Assembly: GCA_050305405.1 (NCBI GenBank)
Contig: JBNLFG010000005.1
Coordinates: forward strand, 186,001-250,000
DNA: 64,000 nucleotides
DNA from: Desulfolinea sp050305405
Lineage (GTDB): Bacteria; Chloroflexota; Anaerolineae; Anaerolineales; Villigracilaceae
Direction: 5' to 3'
Part shown: positions 49,741-59,490 of the stretch, piece by piece
Layout of the letters: every line of letters starts with the position of its first letter
How positions within the stretch are numbered: the stretch's first letter is position 1
Program-made: the position numbers and the translations under genes
The notes under the pieces: model-generated
What the model was told of the DNA's origin: nothing
Database searches by the model: none
Seen by the model: only the letters and a program-made list of their open reading frames with translations

Positions 49741-49947
49741 TAACTCATATTACGCAGTGACACTGTAAATTCAGACGTTCTGCCCCCCAGCCCCTCGCTT
49801 CGCTGGGGCATCCCTCCATTTTGCAAGCAAAATAGGGGGATAGAAATAAAGCTGCGGTCTGGTCATTCCACGCATTTGGAATTTGGGGGAGATGGGCAAA
49901 CACCAGGTGCAAATATCCTTTTTGCGTAACATCAAATAATCAAACAG
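49741..49947. other. Gene-free stretch with degenerate hairpins
   Basis: Part of the 330-nt gap 49741-50070. It contains two weak hairpins, one in the run cccagcccctcgcttcgctggg (49787-49806 region) and one around attttgcaagcaaaat (49818-49833), and a G-rich stretch near 49884. These look like worn copies of short palindromic repeats. No coding signal on either strand. Confidence 0.4.
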
Positions 49948-49973
49948 ACTTCCGAAATTTTCGGAAGTTTTTT
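49948..49973 (+). terminator. Strong hairpin terminator
   Basis: Stem acttccgaaa (49948-49957) and tttcggaagt (49959-49968) followed directly by T's. It lies 207 nt after the lipoprotein stop and 98 nt before the next start. Confidence 0.8.
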
Positions 49974-50070
49974 AATTCACAAAAAACAAAACCAACTATT
50001 TTATGTGACAAAGCATAAAGTTGAGATAGAATAAAAGGGCATAAAAAATTATCAATACCGCGAGGTGGAT

Positions 50071-51069
50071 ATGGCTTCAAATGAAGACAACAACAAGAAA
50101 AATCCCTTGACAGTGCCAGATATTTGGAAAATATTGAAAGAGAATTTGCCCGTTGCGTTGGGAGTTTTAGCAACTTTGGGCGGGGCTTTAGGCATCGGAC
50201 CAATCCCTATTATTTATCTAAGATTCGGGGTAGCAGTATTTATTTTACTACTTACAGTTTACTTTCTTTTCAGCACCCCAAAAGAAAAACCTCGTCCAAC
50301 CTACCTTCTTTGGATTACGCCAAAAGAAAACCGTCGTCCTTACGAGAAGGTCATTGCCGTTGCTCTCTCCATTATTGCCATCATCATCTTATTCGCTTTC
50401 GAAACACCAAATGTTTTGTATCGCTATTCTTTTGAAAAAAGCGAAAAAGAAAATATCTGTTGGCGGGTACGCAAAGATCAAGATGGAAACCTTTTAGGCA
50501 ATCAGATTATGCGAAGTACTGAAGCAAATCGTTTGGGAAATCAGTCACTCGCCTTTTCGCTGGCATTGCCGAACCAATTTCAAGATGCCCAGCACCCAAC
50601 TACTGGTCAGCAAGTTGATCTGGAGACCGAATCGATCCGTGCCGAGGCTAATGTCTGCACCGGCAAATGGGATGTTCCCGACGAGGGACGCATCCAAGCT
50701 TGGATCTGCCTTCCTGATACGCCCGAAGCCACCAATAGCGTATTAACCGCTGAATTCTTCCTGCAAATGCAGGATGGGGGGTGGAATGTAAGTGACCCGC
50801 TCATGCTTGAAGCCGGCAAGTGGGTTATGTTGCGTTGGGACATTGACCACGATAAAAAAGAAAGTTGGCGCAACTGGACACAAAGCATAACTGAACCAAC
50901 CCGTCCAATTGCGTTTGGCATTGAGATTAAACTGGATGAAGACTCGTCTCAGCAAGCGTTTCAAGGAACAGTTTATGTTGACGAAGTCGTTATCTTAAGT
51001 GACCAAGACCCCTATCATCTTTGGATGCTGAATAACGAGAAATATACCCACAATGTCAACTGCCCATAA
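50071..51069 (+). CDS. Membrane protein with C-terminal beta-sandwich domain
   Basis: A 332-aa protein starting at the ATG at 50071 behind GAGGTGG; a GTG two codons earlier is also possible. Two to three membrane helices span residues about 28-60 and 88-110 (VALGVLATLGGALGIG, FGVAVFILLLTVYFLF, VIAVALSIIAIIILFAF). The extracytoplasmic C-terminus (about 125-332) is a beta-sandwich like carbohydrate-binding modules, with features (GRIQAWICLPD, AGKWVMLRWDI, VYVDEVVIL) that recall the tandem modules of the glycosidase encoded 12 nt downstream. It may anchor or assist that enzyme; inference. Confidence 0.65.
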   Translation: MASNEDNNKKNPLTVPDIWKILKENLPVALGVLATLGGALGIGPIPIIYLRFGVAVFILLLTVYFLFSTPKEKPRPTYLLWITPKENRRPYEKVIAVALSIIAIIILFAFETPNVLYRYSFEKSEKENICWRVRKDQDGNLLGNQIMRSTEANRLGNQSLAFSLALPNQFQDAQHPTTGQQVDLETESIRAEANVCTGKWDVPDEGRIQAWICLPDTPEATNSVLTAEFFLQMQDGGWNVSDPLMLEAGKWVMLRWDIDHDKKESWRNWTQSITEPTRPIAFGIEIKLDEDSSQQAFQGTVYVDEVVILSDQDPYHLWMLNNEKYTHNVNCP

Positions 51070-51081
51070 AGGAGGGCCAGA

Positions 51082-53685
51082 ATGAAAAAAATTATGTTTC
51101 TACTCTTAAGCTTGAGTATTTTGCTCTATGGCTGCCAAACAACTGAAGCGCCCGTGCCTCCTGCGCCCGAAGAAGCGGCAGAACCTGTACAGGTTGCAGA
51201 AGCCAATGCCGACGCAGAAATTATCCTTGAAAAGGTCGCCACGGCACCCGTCAAGTGGGAATTTCGCGGTGCAAGTCTGGCTGGCTACTGGAACGATAGC
51301 TATGCACAGCCCAACACTTATGATTTAGTTGATTATCTGAAGTCAAGCGGCGTGAATACAATTGCCTTAATTGTCTCGTGGTATCAGGACGATATGCAAG
51401 CCAACAAAATTTACCCCGAATTCGACAAAAAAACCCCGACGGATGAAAGTCTTGAAACGCTGATTGATTATATTCACGCGCAGGGCATGGAAGTAATGCT
51501 CAAGCCACACCTTGAACCGCGCCAAAATTGGGAGAAAGACGGCAAGGACGGTTGGCGCGCACTCATTCAGCCCAGCGACCCTACAGCGTGGTTTGAAAGC
51601 TACGAAGCCTTCATTACGCATTATGTTGCAATTGCCGCCAAGCATGATGTCGCCTTGTTTTCGATTGGCACGGAAATGTCATCATCAACACTTGGCACAG
51701 ATAATCAGGCACGTTGGCGGGCAATGGCAGAAAATATCAGAAAAATATATAACGGAAAATTGCTTTATTCTGCGCATGAGTACGAAGTTTTTGGCGGGCA
51801 ATATGGAATTCCCAACAGCGAAGACATACTTAAATTTGAGCGCCTACCGGCTTCTTTCTGGGAACCATTTGACTATGCCGGCACAACCGTCTACTACGAT
51901 ATTGGCAATGATTCTGAGCCAGTCAGTAATACCGAGACCCTCTTCAAGAGCTGGTATGAAAACCCTGACCGCGCTGAGGAACAGCGTGAGTTAGTTGCAG
52001 CCTTTGAAGAATGGCAGGCAGAACATGGCAAACCCGTTATCTTCGCCGAAATCGGTTATCGCAGCGTGGACTATGCTGCCTTCCAACCCTATACCACTCA
52101 AAAAAGCAATCGCGGCAAGGCGTATAACGAAATCGACGGTTATAACGCTGAAGCCCAAGCCAACGCCTACGAAGCCGCCTTTCAGGTTTGGGGCGATAAG
52201 CCCTGGCTGGCTGGCGCATTTTGGTGGCAATTCAGCCCGCTGGCAGCCAGTGCGCGTGAATGCGGTGCGGATTTCAAACCCGAAGACGCTACCGAAATCA
52301 CCTACACCCCTTGCGGCAAAGCCGCCGATGCGGTCTTATACCAATGGTATAACGGCACAAGCGGCACGCCGAGCATCCCGCCCGCCTACACGCCCGCCCT
52401 GCCCGACCTGCTAACACTCAACGAAATCGGCGAGACCTTCCTTCAGCGTGCCTGGCGCGCCCAAACCAGCGGAGAGATCACATTCAATCTGGATTCAAGC
52501 GTTCAATACGACACAAACAATCAATCCCTGCACATCATCAGTAACCTGCCATGTCCTGGCATAGATAAAGACGGAAAAGAACTGCCACGCTACGGACAGA
52601 TCGACTACACCTTCAGCACCCCGCAGGATTTCTCATCATACAACTCGCTCTGGTTCAGCGTCAAAACTGCTAACCTTGAAGATCATGGCGAAGTTTCCAT
52701 CGTGCTGGTCGATAAAAACGGCGTCGAATGGCAAAGCACAAACTGGCTCGCGGGCAACGAATGGCAGGAGTTTCAGATCGCTTTGCGACAGGGCGCAGAT
52801 GAACCCGCAAATCCTTGGCAGCACCCGGTGGATTTTGTGGCACCCGACTGGCTTTTCACCGAAGAAAATCCTGCTCCCGATCCCCTCTTGCTCGATTTCG
52901 CCGAAATCACCGCCCTGCGCCTAAAAGCCACCACCGTTGGGAATGAATGCGATACCAACCCTGAACTTGAAGTTTGGTTCGGCGATATTCACCTTTCGGG
53001 CGAAGAACTAGCCTATGAACCGTTAAAGGTCAGCCTGCCCCTCATCGACGATTTTGGCACTTACGAAAACCACGCATCCCTGATCATGAGCGGAAATTGG
53101 TCTGGCAATGCTTCGGGTACTGTCGCATTTGGCGTGGTCACAGATAACGCCGCCCGCAATCAAGCCGCCCTGCAAATTATGTCACACCTGCCCTGCCTAA
53201 TTCAGGAAGAAATAGATGAAGGCAAAGGACGCTATGTTGGCGTCTCACGTCAGTTCATTGAACCGCTCGACCTAAGCGGCTATGACTATATCAGCCTGAT
53301 GGTACGCGGCGATGGCTTATCGGGCGCACCCGACGGCGGCGCCTTCTCCGTTGTCCTGCGCGAGCGTGACCCCGAAACAAATCAGGAAGAAATTTGGCAA
53401 CATTCCATGTGGATCAGTCGCAACACTGGCTGGAAAGAAATCAAAATTCCGCTGACTGGCTTTGGGCACAAAAACCCGTGGGACGAAGACGTGGTTGGTT
53501 TTGCCGTACCCAATTGGGAAAAAGAGCAGATTGGCGATTTCCAACTTGACCTGAGCAATATCGTCGCCATTGAAATTCAATCCAGTACAGCCAATGACAA
53601 CCTGAAAAATGGCGCACCAATTTGCTCTCTCTACCCCCAATTCTGGTTTTGGGTGGATGATATCCGTGTAGTAAAAAACGATTAG
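51082..53685 (+). CDS. Lipoprotein glycoside hydrolase, GH113-like, with tandem binding modules
   Basis: An 867-aa secreted lipoprotein with SD AAGGAGG and signal peptide ending LLYGC (Cys18). Residues about 55-420 form a TIM-barrel glycosidase resembling GH113 endo-mannanases: FRGASLAGYWNDSY, SSGVNTIALIVSWYQDD, then the acid/base candidate Glu198 in FSIGTEMSSS and the nucleophile candidate Glu323 in VIFAEIGYRS. Then two beta-sandwich modules (about 450-640 and 660-865) repeat a pattern with LPC(P/L), SLWFSV or YISLMV and WLAGNEWQEFQI or WISRNTGWKEIKI. Substrate is probably a mannan- or similar beta-linked polysaccharide. Confidence 0.82.
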   Translation: MKKIMFLLLSLSILLYGCQTTEAPVPPAPEEAAEPVQVAEANADAEIILEKVATAPVKWEFRGASLAGYWNDSYAQPNTYDLVDYLKSSGVNTIALIVSWYQDDMQANKIYPEFDKKTPTDESLETLIDYIHAQGMEVMLKPHLEPRQNWEKDGKDGWRALIQPSDPTAWFESYEAFITHYVAIAAKHDVALFSIGTEMSSSTLGTDNQARWRAMAENIRKIYNGKLLYSAHEYEVFGGQYGIPNSEDILKFERLPASFWEPFDYAGTTVYYDIGNDSEPVSNTETLFKSWYENPDRAEEQRELVAAFEEWQAEHGKPVIFAEIGYRSVDYAAFQPYTTQKSNRGKAYNEIDGYNAEAQANAYEAAFQVWGDKPWLAGAFWWQFSPLAASARECGADFKPEDATEITYTPCGKAADAVLYQWYNGTSGTPSIPPAYTPALPDLLTLNEIGETFLQRAWRAQTSGEITFNLDSSVQYDTNNQSLHIISNLPCPGIDKDGKELPRYGQIDYTFSTPQDFSSYNSLWFSVKTANLEDHGEVSIVLVDKNGVEWQSTNWLAGNEWQEFQIALRQGADEPANPWQHPVDFVAPDWLFTEENPAPDPLLLDFAEITALRLKATTVGNECDTNPELEVWFGDIHLSGEELAYEPLKVSLPLIDDFGTYENHASLIMSGNWSGNASGTVAFGVVTDNAARNQAALQIMSHLPCLIQEEIDEGKGRYVGVSRQFIEPLDLSGYDYISLMVRGDGLSGAPDGGAFSVVLRERDPETNQEEIWQHSMWISRNTGWKEIKIPLTGFGHKNPWDEDVVGFAVPNWEKEQIGDFQLDLSNIVAIEIQSSTANDNLKNGAPICSLYPQFWFWVDDIRVVKND

Positions 53686-53730
53686 CTTCTAATTTTCACA
53701 TAAACCCGCCGCCTTCGGCGGCTAGAGCAG

Positions 53731-53768
53731 AAAAAACAGGTCACGCTTTCGGCGTGACCTGTCTGTTT
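53731..53768. terminator. Bidirectional terminator between glycosidase and gyrA-like gene
   Basis: Stem acaggtcacgc (53736-53746) and gcgtgacctgt (53752-53762), preceded by A6 and followed by ctgtttta, so it can work for both converging genes. A smaller hairpin ccgccttcggcgg lies just before (about 53707-53722). Confidence 0.8.
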
Positions 53769-56392
53769 TATAGCAACTTCTTCTGCGTCGTTTTCTTCGC
53801 AGGAGACTTCTTCTTGGCGGGGCTTTTCTTCCCCTTCGAGGACGATTTCGCAGCCGGTTTCTTTTTCGGGGTTGTCTCTTTTTTGGCCGCCGGGCCCTTT
53901 TTCTTTGCAGGGGCTTTTTTCTTCGGTTTAGGCGCTTCCTTGACTTTCTCCACAAAAGCTTCGGCATCCCAAGCATTCGTCAGGGCGATAATGGCATCAC
54001 CCAACTTGACTTCCTGTACCAGCTTTCCTCGGGTAGAAGCACGTTTTTGCAGGGGCGCGTCGTCCAATCTGGCAGATTTAGCAGCAGCTTTGAGCAGGTG
54101 CATTGTTACAACTTGCGTGCCCTTGCCAACCGTCAACCCTGCCAGACGCTCACCTCTTGGCAGCTTCCAGAGAATGACACCCTTCCCATAACGTCCTTGT
54201 GTGGGGAAATCGCTCTCGGGAACACGCTTTCCTTTCCCCTCGGACGTAATTAGGAAAATATCGCCTGTTTGGGGGAGCACATCTGCGCCAACAACCAAAT
54301 CGCCAACACCGAGCTTGACACCGTTCACGCCAGCCGCAACCAAGCCCATCGGGCGGACATCTTCTTCGCTGAAGCGGATGCCCATACCGCTGGCTGTGGC
54401 AAGCAGAAGCTCCTTTTGCCCGTCTGTTAGAACGATCCAGCCGAGCACATCGCCATCGTTGACACGCACCAGCGTGAAAGATTGCGCCGAGGGTCCCGGC
54501 AGATCGCCAATGGCACTCTTTTTGACCATACCGCCGCGCGTAACACTCAAGACATAGGTCTCTTCCGGGAATTCGCTGCGACGCGCTGGCAGCACAAATA
54601 CGGCCGCTAATTTGTCGCTCGCTTTCAAGGGCGAGATTTTATGCCACTCGCTGCCATCGGAGAGTTTTTCGGCTTCGGGCAAAGTATGCACAGCGATAGC
54701 CGCCGCTTCACCTTTCTCCGAAACAAGGTAAAGGGTATCACTGGTCGATGCCTTAACAAGCCAGTTCGGGGCATCTTTTCCACTGAGACGCGGGGTTTTA
54801 TTGTCTCGCGTACGTGAAACGATCCCATCACGGGTGACGCCAACCCAAACCGTCTTTTCGGGCAGCAAATCAGCGGAGGTGAGCAGCGCCTGCGTAGGCA
54901 TATCACCATCCACGCTGATGATCTGTGTGCGGCGGCGGTCGCCATAGGCTTCCTTGACCTGAAACAACTCTTCCGCAACCACACCGCGCATCTTCTTCGG
55001 CGATTTGAGCAGCGTTTCCAACCCCTTGATAGTTTGCTTAAGATCTTTAAATTCTTGCTCGATCTTCTTGCGCTCCAGCGCAGCCAGTCGGCGCAACTGC
55101 ATATCCAAAATCGCTTGCGCTTGAATTTCGCTGAGCTTGAACTTCTTTATCAGGCGTGTGCGTGCAGTCGGCACGTCTGGGGCGCGGCGAATGGTCGCGA
55201 TCACTTCATCGAGATTATTCAACGCAAGCAGATAGCCTTCAAGAACATGTGCACGTTCTTTCGCACGCCGCAAGTCATACTCGCTGCGGCGGCGTACCAC
55301 TTCAAGGCGATGCTCAACATAAACGCGCAAAGCCTGCTTCAGAGAGAGCATACGCGGTTCGCCATTCACCAACGCCAGCATGATAATGCTAAACGTGGAT
55401 TGCATCGGCGTGCTCTTGTAAAGCTTCTTGAGCACATTTTCCGGCTCAACATTTTTGGTTAGCTCAATAACGATACGCATTCCCTGACGGTCGGATTCAT
55501 CACGCAGGTCTGTCAGTCCGTCTATTTTTCCATCACGCGCTAAAGTTGCAATGCGGCTGATCAGGTTAGATTTATTGACCATGTAGGGAAGTTCAGTAAC
55601 GATGAGCCTGCTCTTGTTGCGCTCCATCTCTTCGATGTGGACACGCGCCTGGATGGTGACGCGTCCGCGCCCGGACCCGTAAGCTGCTTCCAGACCCGAT
55701 TCATCTTCCTGGTGAATAATAATGCCGCCCGTGGGAAAGTCCGGCCCCTTAACAAATGCCATTAACTGCCCCACCGAAATATCATCGAGCTTCTCCCAAT
55801 TCTCGAGCATATATGCGAGAGCATCGACGACTTCCGATAAGTTGTGCGGGGGAATGGACGTGGACATCCCAACCGCGATACCGCTCCCCCCGTTGACGAG
55901 TAGATTCGGTATCGATGATGGTAGCACGCTCGGTTCCGTGAGTGTGTCGTCAAAATTCGAGGTGAAATCGACTGTATCTTTCCCGATCTCCGTGAGCATA
56001 TCCAGTGCGGGAGCGGCAAGACGCGCTTCGGTATAACGCATGGCTGCGGGCGGATCACCATCGATCGAGCCGAAGTTGCCCTGCCCATCCACAAGCATGT
56101 AGCGCATACTGAAATCCTGCGCCTGTCGCGCCATCGCTTCGTAGACAGATGAGTCGCCGTGCGGATGATATTTACCGAGCACTTCGCCGACAATACGGGC
56201 AGATTTTTTATACGGACTTTCAGCACGCAAGCCCATATCGTACATGGCATAAAGAATGCGCCGCTGGACGGGCTTGAGACCGTCGCGTGCATCCGGCAAA
56301 GCACGCGAAACGATGACGCTCATGGCGTAATCGAGATAGGATTGCTGCATTTCTTGTTCGATGTCGATTTTTCGTACTAGTCCAAGTTCCAT
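53768..56392 (-). CDS. gyrA: DNA topoisomerase IIA subunit A (GyrA-like)
   Basis: An 874-aa subunit from the ATG at 56392 (GGAG upstream); the frame is open further but without homology. The breakage-reunion domain has Tyr120 in MRYTEARL and the quinolone region KYHPHGDSSVYEAM, where Ser81 and Glu85 match E. coli Ser83 and Asp87. The C-terminal propeller spans about 500-800, ending in a Lys/Pro/Ala tail (about 820-874) like histone H1. The QRRGGKG GyrA box is not found; blade one reads PRLSGKD. A late-blade segment GRYGKGV resembles the box but lies elsewhere. GyrA versus ParC thus remains open; no gyrB adjoins. Confidence 0.85.
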   Translation of the reverse strand: MELGLVRKIDIEQEMQQSYLDYAMSVIVSRALPDARDGLKPVQRRILYAMYDMGLRAESPYKKSARIVGEVLGKYHPHGDSSVYEAMARQAQDFSMRYMLVDGQGNFGSIDGDPPAAMRYTEARLAAPALDMLTEIGKDTVDFTSNFDDTLTEPSVLPSSIPNLLVNGGSGIAVGMSTSIPPHNLSEVVDALAYMLENWEKLDDISVGQLMAFVKGPDFPTGGIIIHQEDESGLEAAYGSGRGRVTIQARVHIEEMERNKSRLIVTELPYMVNKSNLISRIATLARDGKIDGLTDLRDESDRQGMRIVIELTKNVEPENVLKKLYKSTPMQSTFSIIMLALVNGEPRMLSLKQALRVYVEHRLEVVRRRSEYDLRRAKERAHVLEGYLLALNNLDEVIATIRRAPDVPTARTRLIKKFKLSEIQAQAILDMQLRRLAALERKKIEQEFKDLKQTIKGLETLLKSPKKMRGVVAEELFQVKEAYGDRRRTQIISVDGDMPTQALLTSADLLPEKTVWVGVTRDGIVSRTRDNKTPRLSGKDAPNWLVKASTSDTLYLVSEKGEAAAIAVHTLPEAEKLSDGSEWHKISPLKASDKLAAVFVLPARRSEFPEETYVLSVTRGGMVKKSAIGDLPGPSAQSFTLVRVNDGDVLGWIVLTDGQKELLLATASGMGIRFSEEDVRPMGLVAAGVNGVKLGVGDLVVGADVLPQTGDIFLITSEGKGKRVPESDFPTQGRYGKGVILWKLPRGERLAGLTVGKGTQVVTMHLLKAAAKSARLDDAPLQKRASTRGKLVQEVKLGDAIIALTNAWDAEAFVEKVKEAPKPKKKAPAKKKGPAAKKETTPKKKPAAKSSSKGKKSPAKKKSPAKKTTQKKLL

Positions 56393-56480
56393 GGGATTCT
56401 CCGTTATATTTTGTAGCGTGCCTATCTTACCACGAATATTTGTTCTATGACTTTCCCCGCGCAAAAACGAAAAACCTGCC

Positions 56481-56509
56481 TTGCAAAAACGAAACACGAC
56501 CGTTATAAT
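56481..56509 (+). promoter_or_regulatory. Promoter of tRNA-Pro gene
   Basis: TTGCAA at 56481-56486 and TATAAT at 56504-56509 with a 17-bp spacer. The tRNA starts 14 nt after the -10. Confidence 0.8.
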
Positions 56510-56523
56510 CACGTCCGCTAATT

Positions 56524-56597
56524 CGGGGCGTGGCTCAGCCCGGTAGAGCGCGCCGTTCGGGTCGGCGAGGTCGGCGGTTCAAATCCGCCCGCCCCGA
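56524..56597 (+). tRNA. tRNA-Pro (anticodon CGG)
   Basis: A 74-nt cloverleaf: acceptor cggggcg (56524-56530) with cgccccg (56590-56596) and discriminator A56597; D arm gctc/gagc; anticodon stem cgccg/cggcg with loop ttcgggt, anticodon CGG at 56558-56560; T arm ggcgg-ttcaaat-ccgcc. The 3' CCA is not encoded. It reads CCG proline codons. Confidence 0.95.
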
Positions 56598-56610
56598 CAC
56601 AGCAGTAAGT

Positions 56611-56642
56611 CCCCAGCATACCCGAAGCTGGGGTTTCTTTTT
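56611..56642 (+). terminator. Terminator after tRNA-Pro
   Basis: Stem ccccagc (56611-56617) and gctgggg (56627-56633), followed by tttctttttt. Confidence 0.8.
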
Positions 56643-56796
56643 AAGCATAAGGGGTATATCACAAGGGTTATAATGTGAAAATCCATTTATGGGACACACC
56701 TTTAATAATTGCTTTTTGCAATTCAAAACTGCATATTTTAGAAAACATCTGCAAACAGGGAAATTAAAAAAATCTACATTCTTATAGGATGTGTTT

Positions 56797-59439
56797 ATGA
56801 AAAAAAACAATATCCAAGATATCAACACAAAAAAACTCAGAGCTTATTTTCTGCTCACTTCTCTTGAGGCATTTTTGGCTGGGATATACCTTCTTAAAAT
56901 CCCCGCTGATCCCAAAAATCAGTGGCTTTGGGGATATTCTCAAGGTCGAATAGTACTCTTTGTGAGTTTCTTCTTCGTTTTTTTAATCTTTCTCTTAGAA
57001 ACACTACTTTCTTTAAAAAAAGGATCTAGAGCAACCCAATATATTGAAGCTATTATTTCAGAACCTTTACTAAACCAAAAACTCCAGAAGCTTTTTTATG
57101 CGATGCTAATGGCAGTGATTTTATTGTTGCTGATACCTGAATATCGTTTAGGAGGTTTCTTTGCATACATGGAACGCCTTCGCCCCTTATTAGGGTACTT
57201 AGCATTGGTTGGTTTACAAACCATCTTTCTCTTAAAGGTATCGCTGAAGCAGAATGCTGGAAAGTTTTCCAGAGAAAAAGCATCCCTTTTTATCATGAGT
57301 CTTTTGCCGCTTTTTATTATTCTCAGCATCTGGTTGGGGATATCCAAAACAGGGACTGGTATTCGAGGCGATTGGGATTTATGGCGCGAAGCTGGCGTAC
57401 CATTGCTGCTAACGCAAATACTTTCCGGAACTATTTTCGTTGTTCTTTTAAAGTTAATGACATCTTATATCTCAGAAAAGACGGCTCTGCTCACATCAAA
57501 AAAATGGCAGATGCTATCTCCTCATAAGACAAAAATAATTGGCTTCGGTATCTGGCTCGTTACTTTTTTACTCTGGACAAAAGAACCATTGGTCATCAAA
57601 AATTTCTTTTTCCCTGGTCCTTATCCTCCCAATAACAGCATATATCCTTTTGCAGATCCTGCTACATGGGATATTTTTGGGCAGTTTGCCTTAATAGGGG
57701 AACATTTTGCACGAGGGAATGCCTTTGCGGATCATATTGGACTTTCAGGATTTGAAGCCATCTTACACTTGCTTGTAGGGCAAGACTATTCCCAAATAAT
57801 TTTATTTCAAATAATGCTTTATGCCTTATTTCCGGTAATCTTGTATTTGCTCGGGGATTTTTTTCACAGTGGAAAGATGGGCCTTTTTTTAACCTGGATT
57901 TCAGTACTGCACCAAATAAATGCATTTGAAAGCAGTAATATGATCAATCAATCCAATGCCAAGTCTATGTTGACAGAATTCCCTACTGGACTAGGTCTCT
58001 CTCTGATCTCACTCTGGCTTTTTATTTGGCTAAAAAACAAGCCCCAGAAAAAGATTGCTTATATTTTGCCAATCAGTGGGGTCTTAGCGATTTTAATCTT
58101 ATTAAGATTAAATGCATTAGCGTTGCCAATCGCCCTCTTAGCAGGACTGTTAGTGTTTTTCGGAAAAAGCTGGAAAATCACACTAAAAATATCTATCCTA
58201 AGTCTGGTGACGATTCTTTTTGTGCTTTCTCCATGGATGTGGAGAAGTTGGCGATTATCAGGGAATCCTTTTTTCTTCACAGGAAAAGCCTCGGCAATAT
58301 TTAATGAGAATTTTCGGTTGCAATCAACACCATCTCAGCCAAATATGTCAGAAACAACTGATTATGCATCTCTTTTCGTCCCAAACGCTACAGATCGAAA
58401 ACTATCTGTCAGAAGAGTTTCTAGCATCGCAGAGGGTCGCTCAACGATTCCTGTAGCTGTACTCAATCATTTCACGCACAACCTAATAACTAGTATCCTC
58501 ATTCTCCCGACTACGCCTTTTCTGCATGATGTAAGGCATACTATTTATGAAATTAGCCCTTACTGGAATAAGATAGGCGGATACTGGAGAGGAGATATGC
58601 CGCCTTGGCAAATGCTTGGCTTATTATTAAACATCGCGATTATTTCAATAGGGCTTGGCTTCGCTTGGCAGAAATGGAAATTAGCCGGGCTTATCCCTTT
58701 GGGCGTATATGCTACGTACAATTTCGCAACGGCCCTTGCTCGCACATCAGGAGGACGCTATATCGTCCCTGTCCAATGGGTAGTTCTTTTCTACTTTTCA
58801 ATAGGCATCGCAGAGGTCATATCATTAATCTTCGCTACATTTAAAACCAAGACGGAAAAAGAGTCGCTGACAATCAAAGAGAACTCTTTTTCTTATAAGA
58901 GAGGTATAGCCTATGTGCTTCCATTCTTTCTTTTTGTTAGCACAATCACAATCATTGATCAAATAATTCCACAACATTACCCGCCGCTAAGTAAAGAGGC
59001 TGTTTTAGAAAAAATTATTCGAGGAGATTTATTAAATCAATCAGGCATTTCCCCTCAAGAGTTAAGTGATTTTTTAACAACATCAAATGCTGTGGCATAT
59101 TTTGGGCGTAGCTTATTTCCACGTTATTATTTGTCTCAAAAAGGCGAGGCAACTGCCCAAAAAACTGCCTATTCCCCTGATAGTTTTCCTCGTTTAGGGT
59201 TTACGTTCATCGGTCCTTTTGGTACAGGACAAGCCGTTCTGCCTTTGGATGAAGCACCATCCAGTTTTCCTCATGCGGAAGACATTATTGTGATTGGCTG
59301 CAAAAAGGCTACCTATCCCGCACATGGGGTAAATATTTTTCTTGATGCTCTGATGGTGATTATCCTTGACGAGGATGACGTTGTTCTTTACACCAGTGAC
59401 ACTACAACAACTTTGCAGTGTCCATTCTCCTCAAATTGA
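56797..59439 (+). CDS. Large polytopic membrane protein of unknown function
   Basis: An 880-aa protein with about 15 hydrophobic helices and no clear named family. ATG at 56797 is preceded by AGGA; a GTG two codons earlier is in frame. After six helices there is a loop FFFPGPYPPNNSIYPFADPATWDIFGQ with Asp/Tyr/Pro residues (in parts), such as is seen in polytopic GT-C-like glycosyltransferases and oligosaccharide ligases. Residues 720-880 form an extracytoplasmic soluble domain. The gene is strongly AT-rich compared with gyrA and tRNA upstream, and precedes the exopolysaccharide genes, so surface glycan synthesis is a reasonable guess. Confidence 0.6.
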   Translation: MKKNNIQDINTKKLRAYFLLTSLEAFLAGIYLLKIPADPKNQWLWGYSQGRIVLFVSFFFVFLIFLLETLLSLKKGSRATQYIEAIISEPLLNQKLQKLFYAMLMAVILLLLIPEYRLGGFFAYMERLRPLLGYLALVGLQTIFLLKVSLKQNAGKFSREKASLFIMSLLPLFIILSIWLGISKTGTGIRGDWDLWREAGVPLLLTQILSGTIFVVLLKLMTSYISEKTALLTSKKWQMLSPHKTKIIGFGIWLVTFLLWTKEPLVIKNFFFPGPYPPNNSIYPFADPATWDIFGQFALIGEHFARGNAFADHIGLSGFEAILHLLVGQDYSQIILFQIMLYALFPVILYLLGDFFHSGKMGLFLTWISVLHQINAFESSNMINQSNAKSMLTEFPTGLGLSLISLWLFIWLKNKPQKKIAYILPISGVLAILILLRLNALALPIALLAGLLVFFGKSWKITLKISILSLVTILFVLSPWMWRSWRLSGNPFFFTGKASAIFNENFRLQSTPSQPNMSETTDYASLFVPNATDRKLSVRRVSSIAEGRSTIPVAVLNHFTHNLITSILILPTTPFLHDVRHTIYEISPYWNKIGGYWRGDMPPWQMLGLLLNIAIISIGLGFAWQKWKLAGLIPLGVYATYNFATALARTSGGRYIVPVQWVVLFYFSIGIAEVISLIFATFKTKTEKESLTIKENSFSYKRGIAYVLPFFLFVSTITIIDQIIPQHYPPLSKEAVLEKIIRGDLLNQSGISPQELSDFLTTSNAVAYFGRSLFPRYYLSQKGEATAQKTAYSPDSFPRLGFTFIGPFGTGQAVLPLDEAPSSFPHAEDIIVIGCKKATYPAHGVNIFLDALMVIILDEDDVVLYTSDTTTTLQCPFSSN

Positions 59440-59490
59440 ACAATCAGAGTATCATCTTTCATGAAGGCCCTTTTACCATTTTAACTTTGC

